Shown: positions 52,809-62,080, counted from the stretch's first letter. The stretch: DNA of 64,000 nucleotides from JBGAKG01 sp044224495 (GCA_044224495.1 JBGAKG010000031.1:1-64000); one strand, 5' to 3'. Notes: generated by a model from the sequence alone, not told the origin. A program made the numbers and translations.

Positions 52809-54149
52809 GTGACGGCCACATCGCGTGCCTTCGGTCCCTTCGTCGCCGATGTCGGTGACGAAGAGACCACCCGGCGCGGCGGCACCGCGCGCGTATTTCG
52901 CGCGCGCGACGTTCGTGATGGCACGATCGTCGCGCTCAAGGTACCGGCGTCGCGCGAAGGGGCCGAGGCAATACGCCACGAGGCGGAGGCACTCCGGGCG
53001 TTGTCCCATCCCGGGATCGTCGGCTTCGTCGATGCAGGCACGAGCGAAGACGGAACGCCGTGGCTCGCCACCGAGTGGGTCGATGGCGAGTCCCTCGCGG
53101 AGCGCCTCGCGCGCGGGCCGCTCGGCGTGAGCGACACGCTGCTGCTCGCGCGCGGGCTCGCGGCGACGCTCGGCTTCACGCACGCGCACGGGTTCGTCCA
53201 TCGCGACCTCAAGCCCGGCAACGTGATGCTGGAGAACGGCGACGTGGCGCACCCGAAGCTCGTGGACTTCGGGTTCGCGCGGCGGCTCCGCGAAGGTCCA
53301 CTGCAGGGCGGGCTCGACCGCTTGGACGAAGCGTTTCGGCGCGTCCGCGAGGCGATGGGCACCCCGGCGTACATGGCGCCGGAGCAGGCGCGCGGCGACG
53401 AGGCCCCCGATCCGCGCGCGGACGTCTTCAGCTTCGGCGCGTTGCTGTACCGCTGCCTCTCGGGGCAGGCGCCGTTCGGCGGGCGCGATGCGCTCGCGAC
53501 GCTGTCGCGGGTGCTGTTCGACGATCCGCTCCCGCTGCGGTCGCTCGCCCCGCAGGTGCCCGAGCGCGTGGCGGCGCTGGTCGCGCGCGCGCTGCGGAAG
53601 GATCCCGCGCGGCGACCGCGCGACGGCAACGCCGTGGTCGAGGCGCTGCGCGAGCTCGACGAACCGGAGCACGCGCGCGGGCCCGCGAGCATCGCGCCGA
53701 TGCCGGTGGCGCGGACCGTGGTGTTCGTCGTCGTCTGCAAGCTGGGAAAGAGCGGACCCGAAGGAGACGACGCGCTCGGCGCGTGGGGTGCGCGCGTGCG
53801 CGTCCTGCGCGACGCGGCGAGCGCGGAGCGGGCGGACTTTCGGTTGCTCGGGGAGGGCAACGTCGCGCTCTTGTTCGACGACGCGGGGGACGCGACGCAC
53901 GGCTCGGCGGCGCTCGCGCTCCGAGCGACGACGGCGGCGCGAAACCTCGCGCGCAGGCTCCCCGATTGCACGCTCGCGGTGGCGTGCGGGCACGTCGCGA
54001 AAGAGGCGCCGAGCGAGCTCCTGGTGCGGGCGGCGGAGCTGGTCGAAGACGCGGCGCCAGGGGTGCTCGTGGACGCGGTGGTCGACGCGCTCTTGCCGGA
54101 AGCGCCGAAGCGGACGAGCGAAGGGGCCGGGAAGCGAATCCTCGCGTGA
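52809..54149 (+). CDS. Ser/Thr protein kinase with cyclase-homology-like tail
   Basis: 446 residues. Kinase domain about 8-265: RRGGTARVFRARD, Lys in IVALKVPAS, HRDLKPGNVM, VDFGFARRL and MAPEQARG. There is no membrane helix. The C-terminal 130 residues (PVARTVVFVVVCKLG, LLGEGNVALLFDDAGDA, LALRATTAARNLA, CTLAVACGHV, APGVLVDAVVDALL) have the strand-helix rhythm of a class III nucleotide-cyclase-homology domain but lack the metal Asp pair and base-reading Lys, so it is probably a binding rather than catalytic domain. Similar tails follow kinases in large myxobacterial kinase-ATPase proteins. GTG 52809 fits the -10 spacing better than GTG 52803. Confidence 0.82.
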   Translation: MTATSRAFGPFVADVGDEETTRRGGTARVFRARDVRDGTIVALKVPASREGAEAIRHEAEALRALSHPGIVGFVDAGTSEDGTPWLATEWVDGESLAERLARGPLGVSDTLLLARGLAATLGFTHAHGFVHRDLKPGNVMLENGDVAHPKLVDFGFARRLREGPLQGGLDRLDEAFRRVREAMGTPAYMAPEQARGDEAPDPRADVFSFGALLYRCLSGQAPFGGRDALATLSRVLFDDPLPLRSLAPQVPERVAALVARALRKDPARRPRDGNAVVEALRELDEPEHARGPASIAPMPVARTVVFVVVCKLGKSGPEGDDALGAWGARVRVLRDAASAERADFRLLGEGNVALLFDDAGDATHGSAALALRATTAARNLARRLPDCTLAVACGHVAKEAPSELLVRAAELVEDAAPGVLVDAVVDALLPEAPKRTSEGAGKRILA

Positions 54150-54204
54150 CCGCTGCCTGCCCCCCTGTCCGGAGGGAGCAATCCCGCACGTTCGTCGGCG
54201 AGCG

Positions 54205-54210
54205 TAAGCT
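54205..54210 (+). promoter_or_regulatory. -10 element of gene 54217
   Basis: TAAGCT, ending 6 bp before ATG 54217; identical to the elements at 7010-7024. Confidence 0.5.
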
Positions 54211-54216
54211 CTGGTC

Positions 54217-55419
54217 ATGGTCGTCGGGAAGATCGAGCCACTCCGCAGCTACCGGCTCGTCGCGCTGGCGCTCTTCGCGTCGGCGGTTCCCCTCGTCCTG
54301 GTCGCGATCCTCGCCCAGGCACCCCAGGTCGCCTTCGGCTTGCTCCACTCGTTCCTCTTCGGCGCGATGGCGTGGTCGTTCGCGCACCGCTCGGTCCGCG
54401 GCAAAGTCACGCGCGGTGAGCTGACCGTCTCGGACGACGTCCTCGCACTCGGCGGGCAGACGCTCGCCCGCCGCGCCGAGCTCGGCCAAGGCGCGCTCGT
54501 CCCCGATGGCGAGCGTACGCTCGTGCGCCTGGAACGAAGGGGGGCCTTCGCGCCGCCCCTTCACCTCGTCGTGCCCGACGCGAGCGCCGGAGGCGAGTTG
54601 CTCCGCGCGCTCGGCTTCGACGCGGGGAGCACGGCCTCCGAGATGCGGATCGGCAGCGGCGTCGCCTCCCTCCCCGTCGGCACGCAGTTCGCGTGGGTGC
54701 TCGGTCCGATGGCGGTCACGATGGTGCTCTGCGCGCTCGTCGGATCGGCGTTCGGGCCGCTCGCGGTCCCGATCGCGCTCGCGGGCATCGCGGCGACCAT
54801 CGCGGTGGCGTTCACGCCGATGAAGGTTCGGATCGGCACCGATGGAATCGTCACGCGCTGGGGGCGGCGCGAGCGCTTCGTTCCCTTCACCGAGATGAAG
54901 GACGCTTCTCCGTTCGAAGAGGCGCATGGGCGCAAGCAGTTCTTCGGCGTCCACGTGACGCTGCGCTCCGGCGAGGTCGTGAAGCTCCCGACCGGGCGCG
55001 GCGAGCTCGCTCGGAGCGATTCGCTGCGCTTGGCCCAGCGCATCGCCGAGGCGCGGCTCGCGGGCCAGAGCACCACGACGGTGAAGACGGCGCTCGCCCG
55101 CGGCACGCGCGGAGCGAGCGAGTGGCTGAAGGCGTTGCGCGCGCTCGGCGCAGGCGGTGATCTTCGGACGCCCGCGATCCCGCGCGAGGCCCTCTTGCGT
55201 GTCGTCGAGGACGGCTCACTCGACGGGGGCACCCGCGTCGGGGCGGCGATCGCCGCGTTGGCCGACGCCGACGAGCCGACGGCGGCGCGCATTCGCTCGG
55301 CCGCGAACGTCTCGGCGTCGCCCAAGCTCCGGATCGCGCTCGAGCGCGTCGCCGCGCCGCTCGACGAAGGAGAGCTGGCCGAGCTCTTGGACGACGTGGA
55401 GGAGGAGGCCGCGCGATGA
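54217..55419 (+). CDS. Membrane protein with PH-like cytoplasmic domains
   Basis: 400 residues. Two transmembrane helices near the N-terminus (about 12-32, 36-51), a PH-like strand set (VRGKVTRGELTVSDDVLALGGQ), a second helix pair (about 160-200) and another PH-like segment (KVRIGTDGIVTRWGRRERFVPFTEMKD, in parts). The rest is helical and repeat-like (LARGTRGASEWLKALRALG, VVEDGSLDGGTRVGAAIAALADADE). PH-like membrane proteins of this layout occur in many actinobacteria and myxobacteria with unknown jobs. Leaderless start with TAAGCT 6 bp upstream. The stop overlaps the S41 peptidase start (ATGA). Confidence 0.68.
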   Translation: MVVGKIEPLRSYRLVALALFASAVPLVLVAILAQAPQVAFGLLHSFLFGAMAWSFAHRSVRGKVTRGELTVSDDVLALGGQTLARRAELGQGALVPDGERTLVRLERRGAFAPPLHLVVPDASAGGELLRALGFDAGSTASEMRIGSGVASLPVGTQFAWVLGPMAVTMVLCALVGSAFGPLAVPIALAGIAATIAVAFTPMKVRIGTDGIVTRWGRRERFVPFTEMKDASPFEEAHGRKQFFGVHVTLRSGEVVKLPTGRGELARSDSLRLAQRIAEARLAGQSTTTVKTALARGTRGASEWLKALRALGAGGDLRTPAIPREALLRVVEDGSLDGGTRVGAAIAALADADEPTAARIRSAANVSASPKLRIALERVAAPLDEGELAELLDDVEEEAAR

Positions 55420-56456
55420 GCTCGCGTTGGGTGCTCGCGCTCGCGCTGGTCCTGGGTTGCAACGACGCGCCTCCGCAGCCGGTGCGGCAACCGACGGCCG
55501 CGTCGCCCTCGTCGACGCCAGCTCCGCCGAACCCGACCCTGCAGGCGCTCCACCGCGCGATCGACGAGCGCTACTCGCATCGTGACCGACTCGGGCTCGA
55601 CTGGAACGCGCTCTTCTCCGCAACGGCGGCGGAGCTCCCGCCGAAACCCTCCCGCGACGAGCTCGTGAGCTCGCTGGCGAAGCTCCTCGCGCACGCCGAG
55701 GATCCTCACCTCGCGCTCGTCGTCGACGGGAAGCTCGTGCCGACCGACACCACGAAGGTGGAGTGGAACTTCGCCTTGAGCTCCATCCGCGCGAAGGTCC
55801 CGGATCTCGCGCCGCGCGGACGTTGTCTGACGATCGGACACGTGGGTGGGTTCACCTACGTGCTCGTGAACGGTTTGGAGCAGGGGCGCTGCGACGGCCT
55901 GCCCGCGGACTGGACGGCGGCGTTCCCGAGCATCGCGAACGCACCTGGCTTGCTCCTGGACCTGCGCGGGAACGGCGGCGGCAACGAGCTCTTCGCCCAG
56001 CACATCGCGGGCTCGTTCGTCGACGCGCCGGTTCCCTACGTGCAGAGCGAGGACCGCGATCCGACGGCACCCGGCGGGTTCACGCCCCCGGTCACCCGCT
56101 TCGTGGGCCCGACCGTCCGTCCGCGCTACGCCAAGCCGGTCGTCGTGCTCACGGGCCGGTACGTGATCAGCAGCGCGGAGTCGTTCGCCCTGATGATGAG
56201 GGCGGCGGGGGCGACGCTCCTCGGCGCGCGCACGCGCGGCTCTTCGGGGAACCCCAAGGACGTCGCCCTCGGCGATGGAATCAGCGTCCGGTTGCCATCG
56301 TGGCGAGCCAAGCTGCTCGACGGTTCCTACCTGGAAGGCAAGGGTGTGGTCCCGGACGTGGAGCTCGCCGTGACGCCGGCCGAGGTCGCCGCGAACGACG
56401 TCCTGATCGACGCTGCCGTCGCCGAGCTCACGCGCCGCACGAGTCACCACCCGTGA
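55416..56456 (+). CDS. S41 (C-terminal processing) peptidase-like lipoprotein
   Basis: 346 residues. Signal peptide ending LALVLGC (Cys15) and a Pro/Ser linker (PPQPVRQPTAASPSSTP). Peptidase S41 core with NAPGLLLDLRGNGGGNELFA, the nucleophile region GRYVISSAESFALMM (Ser) and VLEGKGVVPDVELA-like ending GVVPDVELAVTP. There is no PDZ domain, so it is a reduced form, like the IRBP/tricorn-core subgroup. It probably trims or degrades envelope proteins. It is co-transcribed with the PH-like membrane protein. Confidence 0.85.
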   Translation: MSSRWVLALALVLGCNDAPPQPVRQPTAASPSSTPAPPNPTLQALHRAIDERYSHRDRLGLDWNALFSATAAELPPKPSRDELVSSLAKLLAHAEDPHLALVVDGKLVPTDTTKVEWNFALSSIRAKVPDLAPRGRCLTIGHVGGFTYVLVNGLEQGRCDGLPADWTAAFPSIANAPGLLLDLRGNGGGNELFAQHIAGSFVDAPVPYVQSEDRDPTAPGGFTPPVTRFVGPTVRPRYAKPVVVLTGRYVISSAESFALMMRAAGATLLGARTRGSSGNPKDVALGDGISVRLPSWRAKLLDGSYLEGKGVVPDVELAVTPAEVAANDVLIDAAVAELTRRTSHHP

Positions 56457-56472
56457 ACGGCGGCCCGGCGCG

Positions 56473-59184
56473 TCAACCCTGCAACCCGAAGCCCCCGAGC
56501 TTCAACCGCGCGAAGATGTCGTCCGCCTTCCGCGTGTACTCCTGCGCCTCCGCCTGGATCGACGCGTCGGTCTGGAAGTCGAACGTGCCGCGGAGCAGCT
56601 CCGCCATCGCGCGGAAGCTCCGCGCGAGCTCCACTTCGTTCCCGGCTTTCTGGAAGATCTCGATCGACTGGCCGAGGTAGTCGCGCGCCTGCACGATCCC
56701 CGCGCCGCCCGCGCTCCCCGCCGCCGAGACTTCGCCGAGCGACCGCAGCGCCACGCCGAGCTGCACGCGGCTCTCCACCTCGCGGAAGATCTCGACCGCG
56801 CGCATCGTGCACTCGCGCGCCTTCGTGTACTCGCGCCGCGCGAGGTACGCCTTGCCGAGCCCGCGCACGGCCTCCGCGAGGCACAGCTTGTCGCCGAGCT
56901 CGTCCCCGAGCTCCTCGGCCTGCTTCAGGTACTGGATCGCCTGCGCGGAGTCCCCGAGCCGGTTCAACGTCTCGCCGAGGTTCGTGAGCACCAGCGCGAT
57001 CCGATTGCGATCACCGGTCTCCTTCGCGACCTCGTACGCTTCCTTGAAGAGCCCGAGCGCCTGCGCGTCGTTCCGCTGATCCTGCGCCACCGTCCCGAGG
57101 TTGTTGAGCGAGATCGCGACGCCCACGAGATCGCCGATCTCGCGCCGGATCTGGAGCGCTTGCTCGAACGCCTCGAGCGCTTGCTTGAACTGCCCCGAGT
57201 CCTGGTACACCAATCCCATGTTGTTGAGCGACAGCGCGATGCTCCGCCGGTCGCCGATCCGGCGCCGCATCTGGAGCGCGCGTTGGGTGAACTCGAGCGC
57301 GCGCACGTAGTCGCCGCGCAGCCAATGGAGCTTGCCGATGTCGTCGACCGTGCTCGCGACGCCGCGCTCGTCCGCCGCCTCTTCGAACAGCGCGAGCGCG
57401 ACCTGGAGGTGCTGCGACGCCTCGTCCAAGCGCCCCGTGTCGCGGTACAGGCGCCCGATCCGGCCGTGCGCCGCGCCACCGCGCGCGCGAAGGTCCAGCC
57501 GGAACGCGACCGTCAGCATGTGCCGAAACACCTTCAGCGCGTCTTCGTTCTTCCCGAGCACCTGGAGCACGTCGCCGAGGTGATGGAGCGCGGTGAGGTG
57601 ATGCTCCGCATCCACCTCGGCGCCCGCGTCGATCATCGCGAGCGCGCGCTTGTAGTGCTCCGCCGCCTTGCCGTTCGCGTAGCGCGCGCGCGCGACGTCC
57701 GCCGCGTCGAGGTAGGCCGCCGCCGCGAACGAAGCGCTCCCACCGAGCTCGCGGTGACGCGCCAGCATGGAGAGCGTCTCCTCGTACTGGCGCACGTGCG
57801 GCTTCGCCGAGAGCCACGCCGCGAGCGCCGCGTGATGACCCCGCGTCGCGCCGGCCGACGTCATCTTCACGAGCGCCTCGCGCTCGAGGTTGTGCTTGAA
57901 GACGTACTCCTCGTCGCCGGGGAAGCTCGAGTCCGGGAGGCGCAGCACGTAGTCGCGCTCCGTGAGCTCCGTGAGCATCTTGCGGATCTTGGCCGCGTCG
58001 GGCGGGAGGCCCGCTGCCCACAGCTCCGGCGCCGCGCCGCCTTTGCGCTCGATCGCGACGAGCCCGCCGAGCCAGAACACCGAGCCCATCGTCGCCGCGC
58101 GCTCGAGGAGCTCTCGCTCGTCGGGCGAGAGCGCCGCGATGCGGGCCTGCACGGCGTCCTCGACCGTGATCGGCAAGCGCACCGACGCGAGCCGCTCGGG
58201 GTGGACGCGCCACTTCTCGTCCTCCGCGAGCGGATCTTCGACTTCGAGCACGCCGATGTCGTGGAAGATCCGCACCATCTGCTCGAGCAGCGCGGGGTTG
58301 CCGCCGGCGAGCGTGCACGACGCGTCGATGAGCTCTTCGACCGCATCGTCGTCCCCACACGGCGCGAGGAGCTCCTCCATCACGGCCGACGCGTCGGTCT
58401 CGGACAGCGGCGCGAGCTGGAGCACGGTGTGACGCCCCGTCGCGAGCTTGGTCCAGCCGTCGCGCTTGGCGAGCATGTCGGGCCGGGCGATGCAGAGGAG
58501 CAGCACTGGCGCCTGGAGGTACTCGACGAGGTAGGAGAGCAGATCGAGCGAGTCCTCGTGCGCGTGGTGGAGATCGTCGAAGACGAGGACGATCGGCACG
58601 GGCTCGAGCGAGATCGGCGTCGTGTCGTCGGGGCTGCCCGTCGACTTCGCCGGGCGCTGCGCGTCGGCCTCGAAGAAGCGCTTGATGACGGCGCGCCGGA
58701 GCTGGCGGAGCTGCGCGGGGTCGCCCTCGATCGCCTTGATGAGCGGCGAGTCGTGGAACGACAGCTCGAGGAGCTGACCGAGGAAGTAGGCGACGTCACC
58801 GACCTTGCGATCCTCGAACACGCTCGCGACGTGGGAGCGGACCTGGTTCTTCGCGGCCTCGGGATCCATCCCCTCGACGATGCCGAAGCGCGAGCGCAGG
58901 ACGCGCGCGAAGCTCTCGTACGCGGGGCCGCGCTCGCGCGCGGAGCCGCGGAAGACTCGGGGCGCGCGGGGATCGTTCCGCGCGCGCAGAAGAAAATCGC
59001 GGACGAGCCGCGTCTTGCCGATGCCGGCCGCACCGACGACGGTGACCGTGCGCGACACGCCCCGCTTCTGGACGTCGTGGAGAGCTTCCTCGAGCGCGCG
59101 CATCTCGGGCGCGCGCCCCACGAGCACGGCGCGCCGCTCGGCGACGCCGGACCCGGTCACTTGGAGGCCGAGGCGGTCGGTCAT
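56473..59184 (-). CDS. AAA+ ATPase with TPR array (adenylate-cyclase-associated / LuxR-like ATPase family)
   Basis: 903 residues. ATPase domain about 20-290 with Walker A VVGAAGIGKTRL, Walker B VPIVLVFDDLHHAHED (in part) and a helical sensor region; then about 380 residues of TPR repeats (GLVYQDSGQFKQALEAFEQALQ, LGTVAQDQRNDAQALGLFKEA, GETLNRLGDSAQAIQYLKQAEE, each one unit). This is the STAND-type arrangement used by many myxobacterial signalling ATPases, but this copy has no kinase, cyclase or helix-turn-helix. It would act as an ATP-switched scaffold in stress or developmental signalling. GTAT-type -10 TATCCT lies 10 bp before ATG 59184. Confidence 0.85.
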   Translation of the reverse strand: MTDRLGLQVTGSGVAERRAVLVGRAPEMRALEEALHDVQKRGVSRTVTVVGAAGIGKTRLVRDFLLRARNDPRAPRVFRGSARERGPAYESFARVLRSRFGIVEGMDPEAAKNQVRSHVASVFEDRKVGDVAYFLGQLLELSFHDSPLIKAIEGDPAQLRQLRRAVIKRFFEADAQRPAKSTGSPDDTTPISLEPVPIVLVFDDLHHAHEDSLDLLSYLVEYLQAPVLLLCIARPDMLAKRDGWTKLATGRHTVLQLAPLSETDASAVMEELLAPCGDDDAVEELIDASCTLAGGNPALLEQMVRIFHDIGVLEVEDPLAEDEKWRVHPERLASVRLPITVEDAVQARIAALSPDERELLERAATMGSVFWLGGLVAIERKGGAAPELWAAGLPPDAAKIRKMLTELTERDYVLRLPDSSFPGDEEYVFKHNLEREALVKMTSAGATRGHHAALAAWLSAKPHVRQYEETLSMLARHRELGGSASFAAAAYLDAADVARARYANGKAAEHYKRALAMIDAGAEVDAEHHLTALHHLGDVLQVLGKNEDALKVFRHMLTVAFRLDLRARGGAAHGRIGRLYRDTGRLDEASQHLQVALALFEEAADERGVASTVDDIGKLHWLRGDYVRALEFTQRALQMRRRIGDRRSIALSLNNMGLVYQDSGQFKQALEAFEQALQIRREIGDLVGVAISLNNLGTVAQDQRNDAQALGLFKEAYEVAKETGDRNRIALVLTNLGETLNRLGDSAQAIQYLKQAEELGDELGDKLCLAEAVRGLGKAYLARREYTKARECTMRAVEIFREVESRVQLGVALRSLGEVSAAGSAGGAGIVQARDYLGQSIEIFQKAGNEVELARSFRAMAELLRGTFDFQTDASIQAEAQEYTRKADDIFARLKLGGFGLQG

Positions 59185-59194
59185 TGGACCGAAG

Positions 59195-59200
59195 AGGATA
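59195..59200 (-). promoter_or_regulatory. -10 element of the AAA+TPR gene
   Basis: TATCCT on the minus strand, 10 bp before ATG 59184. The GAGTATCCT context recurs before the VWA lipoprotein gene. Confidence 0.4.
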
Positions 59201-59244
59201 CTCCGAAACCGAGGCGATTCGACCCAGTGAAACGCGGGCGGTGG

Positions 59245-60309
59245 TCAGCCGCCCTCGTCGTCGCGCGGGACGGCCATCGACGCGGGCACGGACAGGGTCT
59301 CGTCCTCGGTCGCGTCGTCGGCGTCCTTCGACTCGGGCGCCGAAGGCGGAGGGGCCGCGGCGTGACCCGGCGCGGGCGGCGGCGGCGGAGCCACGGCGTG
59401 ACCCGGCGCGGGCGGCGGCGTGTGCGGCGGCGGCGTGTGCGGCGGCGGCGTGGCCGGGTGGGCGGGGGCGTGGACGGCGGTGGCGTTGCGGTTGGCAGGC
59501 GCGCGCCGGGCGATCGCGCGGATCGCGGGGTTCTCGATGCAACCGGTCATCCCGGCCGGGCACGAGATCCGCACGTGGAAGTGGTCGTCGTGGGGGAGCG
59601 AGCCGTGGGGCTGCACCATCGTGACGGCGGCGCGCGACTGGAGCGCGAGCGGAGCCCCCACCCGCGCGGCGTAGGCGAGGAGCCGCGCCCGCAGGTGCGA
59701 CGCGACGAAGATGTGGCTGACGTGCGCGACCGGATCGTCGAGGAGCGCCGCCACGAGCGCCCAGTTCTTGGCATCGTCGAAGACGGCACCGGGCCAGGTG
59801 GGCGCGGTGCCGTTGGCGACGAACTTCACGAACTGGTCGGCGTAGACCGGGTGTCCCTGCTGATTCTTCACGTAGAAGGCGACATCGGCGTCGCGCCCGC
59901 TCTCGTGGGAGGCGTGCCGATCGAGCTCGCCGCCACCCTGCCGAGACAGGTGACCGACCGACATCACGGCGTCGGAGAACTGCCGCCGAACACGCCGCGA
60001 AGCGCGATCGAGCATCCCGACGAGCGAGCCGAGGCCCCAGCGGACGTCGCCGGGCTGGTAGCCGGGAACGATCCGAATCTGGGTGGTGGTGTCCAAGTGA
60101 GCGCCACCTTGGAGATGCCCTTCGGTGGGCGTCCCGACGCTGCGTCCCATCGGGAGCACGGAGTTGGGAGCGGGAGCCGCGGGAGCGGCCGCGGCCGTCC
60201 CATTCGACGTCCGAACCCCCGGTCCGGGGCCCGCCTCCGCGCGCGCGGCCACGACGATCAACCCGAGGGCAGCGACCACCGAAAACGGACGACCCAACGA
60301 AATGCGCAT
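59245..60309 (-). CDS. mepA: MepA-type penicillin-insensitive murein endopeptidase
   Basis: 354 residues. Signal peptide about 1-26. The M74 catalytic core has HASHESGRDADVAFYV (His135 and Asp142 as zinc ligands) and PHDDHFHVRISCP (His near 245). It cleaves the D-Ala-meso-DAP cross-links of peptidoglycan in the periplasm. A Pro/His/Ala-rich tail (about 280-330; TPPPHTPPPHTPPPAPGHA) is added at the end, unlike E. coli MepA, and could bind metal or wall. The region upstream holds a 12-bp palindrome and the repeat element C. Confidence 0.9.
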   Translation of the reverse strand: MRISLGRPFSVVAALGLIVVAARAEAGPGPGVRTSNGTAAAAPAAPAPNSVLPMGRSVGTPTEGHLQGGAHLDTTTQIRIVPGYQPGDVRWGLGSLVGMLDRASRRVRRQFSDAVMSVGHLSRQGGGELDRHASHESGRDADVAFYVKNQQGHPVYADQFVKFVANGTAPTWPGAVFDDAKNWALVAALLDDPVAHVSHIFVASHLRARLLAYAARVGAPLALQSRAAVTMVQPHGSLPHDDHFHVRISCPAGMTGCIENPAIRAIARRAPANRNATAVHAPAHPATPPPHTPPPHTPPPAPGHAVAPPPPPAPGHAAAPPPSAPESKDADDATEDETLSVPASMAVPRDDEGG

Positions 60310-60364
60310 CCCCGACGCTTCGCACGCCCACAAATCGAGGGCCAAGCAAACGCCGGAACGTTAT

Positions 60365-60376
60365 CGAAGCGCTTCG
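60365..60376. promoter_or_regulatory. 12-bp palindrome between mepA and scoA
   Basis: CGAAGCGCTTCG, followed by CGAAGTTCG. Lies about 55-65 bp upstream of the mepA start. It may be a regulator site. Confidence 0.35.
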
Positions 60377-60384
60377 CGAAGTTC

Positions 60385-60478
60385 GCCTTGCCCTTGCCCT
60401 TGTCCTTGCCCCAAGCGGGCGTCCACGCGAGCTGCCGGGCGGGCATGGGCAGGCGCAGGCGCAGGCGCAGGTTAGGGC
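60385..60478. repeat. GC-rich hexamer repeat element C
   Basis: Left arm: CCTTGCCCTTGCCCTTGTCC. Right arm: GGGCATGGGCAGGCGCAGG plus two more GCGCAGG units, then GTTAGGGCG. The arms can pair (with some G-T). Same design as element B; the right arm in reverse matches element A. It lies in the divergent gap between mepA and scoA. Confidence 0.6.
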
Positions 60479-60524
60479 GTTGAAACGTTCACGAGCGAGG
60501 GGTATGTCGAAGGTCGAGGTACGG

Positions 60525-61280
60525 ATGAACAAAGTGGCTGAGAGCGCCCTCGCGGCGTGCAAGGACATCCCGAACGGAGCCACCGTGCTCGCGGGCGGGT
60601 TCGGGCTCTGCGGCATCCCGGAGAAGTGCATCGCCGCTCTCCGCGAGCTCGGGACGAAGGACCTGACGGTCGTCTCGAACAACTGCGGCGTCGACGACTT
60701 CGGGCTCGGGGTCCTGCTGAAGAACAAGCAGATCGTGAAGATGATCTCGTCGTACGTCGGCGAGAACAAAGAGTTCGAGCGCCAGTACCTCACCGGCGAG
60801 CTCGAGGTCGAGCTCTGCCCCCAAGGCACGCTCGCCGAGCGGCTGCGCGCGGGCGGCGCCGGCATCCCGGCCTTCTTCACGCCGACCGGCGCGGGAACGG
60901 CCGTGAGCGACGGCGGGCTCCCGCTCCGCTACGCCCCCGGCGGCGGCTCCGTCGCCAAGTACAGCGAGAAGAAGGAGACGCGCGAGTTCGGCGGGCGCCT
61001 CCACGTCCTCGAGCCCGCCATCACCGGCGACTTCGCGATCGTGAAGGCGTGGAAGGGCGACCGCTTCGGCAACTTGGTCTACCGCCACACCGCGATGAAC
61101 TTCAATCCGCTCTGCGCGACGGCAGCCAAGGTGACGATCGCCGAGGTCGAAGAGCTCGTCGAGGTGGGCGAGCTCGCCCCCTCCGAGATCCACACGCCGG
61201 GCATCTTCGTGCACCGCGTGGTCCTGGGAGCCAAATACGAAAAGCGCATCGAGCGCCGAACGGTGAGGAAAGCGTCGTGA
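60525..61280 (+). CDS. scoA: Succinyl-CoA:3-ketoacid CoA-transferase subunit A
   Basis: 251 residues. Moves CoA from succinyl-CoA to acetoacetate or a related 3-keto acid, in ketone-body or PHB use. Family signature NGATVLAGGFGLCGIPEK near the N-terminus; TGAGTAVSDGGLPLRYAPGG and FGGRLHVLEPAITGDFAIVKAWKGDR (in parts) follow. ATG 60525 is chosen because GAGGT is spaced well before it and the alignment of N-termini fits (MNKVAES...); ATG 60504 would add seven residues. The stop overlaps the scoB start (GTGA). Confidence 0.92.
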   Translation: MNKVAESALAACKDIPNGATVLAGGFGLCGIPEKCIAALRELGTKDLTVVSNNCGVDDFGLGVLLKNKQIVKMISSYVGENKEFERQYLTGELEVELCPQGTLAERLRAGGAGIPAFFTPTGAGTAVSDGGLPLRYAPGGGSVAKYSEKKETREFGGRLHVLEPAITGDFAIVKAWKGDRFGNLVYRHTAMNFNPLCATAAKVTIAEVEELVEVGELAPSEIHTPGIFVHRVVLGAKYEKRIERRTVRKAS

Positions 61281-61945
61281 GCGCCACCAAGGGATTGAGC
61301 CGCGAGCAGATCGCGATGCGGGCCGCGCAGGAGCTGCGCGACGGCTACTACGTCAACCTCGGCATCGGTATGCCGACGTTGGTTGCAAACTACATCCCCA
61401 AGGGAGTCGAGGTCGTCCTCCAGAGCGAGAACGGGCTCCTCGGCATCGGGCCCTACCCGCTCGAAGGGAAAGAAGACGCCGACCTCATCAACGCCGGCAA
61501 GGAGACGGTGACGATGCTCCCCGGCTCCGCGATCTTCCACAGCGCGGAGAGCTTCGCGATGATCCGCGGCGGTCACATCGACCTCGCGATCCTCGGCGCG
61601 ATGCAGGTCTCCGAGCGCGGTGATCTCGCCAACTGGATGATCCCCGGCAAGATGGTGAAGGGCATGGGCGGCGCGATGGATCTCGTCGCGAGCGCCAAGC
61701 GCGTCGTCGTGATCATGGAGCACGCCGCGAAGGACGGCGCGCCGAAGATCCTGAAGGAGTGCAACCTCCCCCTCACCGGCCGGAAGGTCGTCCACCGCAT
61801 CATCACCGAGATCGCCACGATCGACGTGACGCCGAATGGCCTCCTCCTTCGCGAGGTCGCCCCGGGCGTGTCCGCGCGCGAGGTCCAGGAGCGGACGGAG
61901 CCCACGCTCCAGGTCGCGCCGGACCTCGCGACGATCGCAGTGTGA
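61277..61945 (+). CDS. scoB: Succinyl-CoA:3-ketoacid CoA-transferase subunit B
   Basis: 222 residues. Catalytic Glu is in VLQSENGLLGIGPYPL, the family SENG motif; GIGMPTLVANYIP and IRGGHIDLAILGAMQVSERGDLANWMIPG (in parts) are also diagnostic. GTG 61277 overlaps the scoA stop. The two subunits form an A2B2 enzyme in the cytoplasm. No ketothiolase or hydroxybutyrate dehydrogenase gene lies beside them here, so the pathway is known only from the enzyme. Confidence 0.94.
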   Translation: MSATKGLSREQIAMRAAQELRDGYYVNLGIGMPTLVANYIPKGVEVVLQSENGLLGIGPYPLEGKEDADLINAGKETVTMLPGSAIFHSAESFAMIRGGHIDLAILGAMQVSERGDLANWMIPGKMVKGMGGAMDLVASAKRVVVIMEHAAKDGAPKILKECNLPLTGRKVVHRIITEIATIDVTPNGLLLREVAPGVSAREVQERTEPTLQVAPDLATIAV

Positions 61946-61961
61946 CACGACCGCCACGACC

Positions 61962-61988
61962 GGCGCGCCGCGCTCGCTGTGGCGCGCC
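61962..61988 (+). promoter_or_regulatory. Two GGCGCGCC palindromes upstream of the 62081 promoter
   Basis: GGCGCGCC at 61962-61969 and again at 61981-61988, 19 bp apart. They are 74-100 bp upstream of the expected sigma54 start, the same zone as the palindromes of 4700 and 14350. GC-rich palindromes are common here, so weight is modest. Confidence 0.3.
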
Positions 61989-62035
61989 GTTCACAGGTCC
62001 CGTCGGAGGCACGGGTTTTCCCGCCTCGATCGGGG

Positions 62036-62051
62036 TGGCCTGCGCATTGCG
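62036..62051 (+). promoter_or_regulatory. Candidate sigma54 promoter of the Cys-rich lipoprotein gene
   Basis: TGGCCTG-CGCA-TTGCG: 9 of 12 fixed positions, with GG (62037-62038) and GC (62049-62050) 10 bp apart. The expected start is near 62062, giving a 19-nt leader with GGAGGG at 62069-62074. Confidence 0.5.
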
Positions 62052-62080
62052 TAGGGCCTCGGCACTTCGGAGGGATCTTC

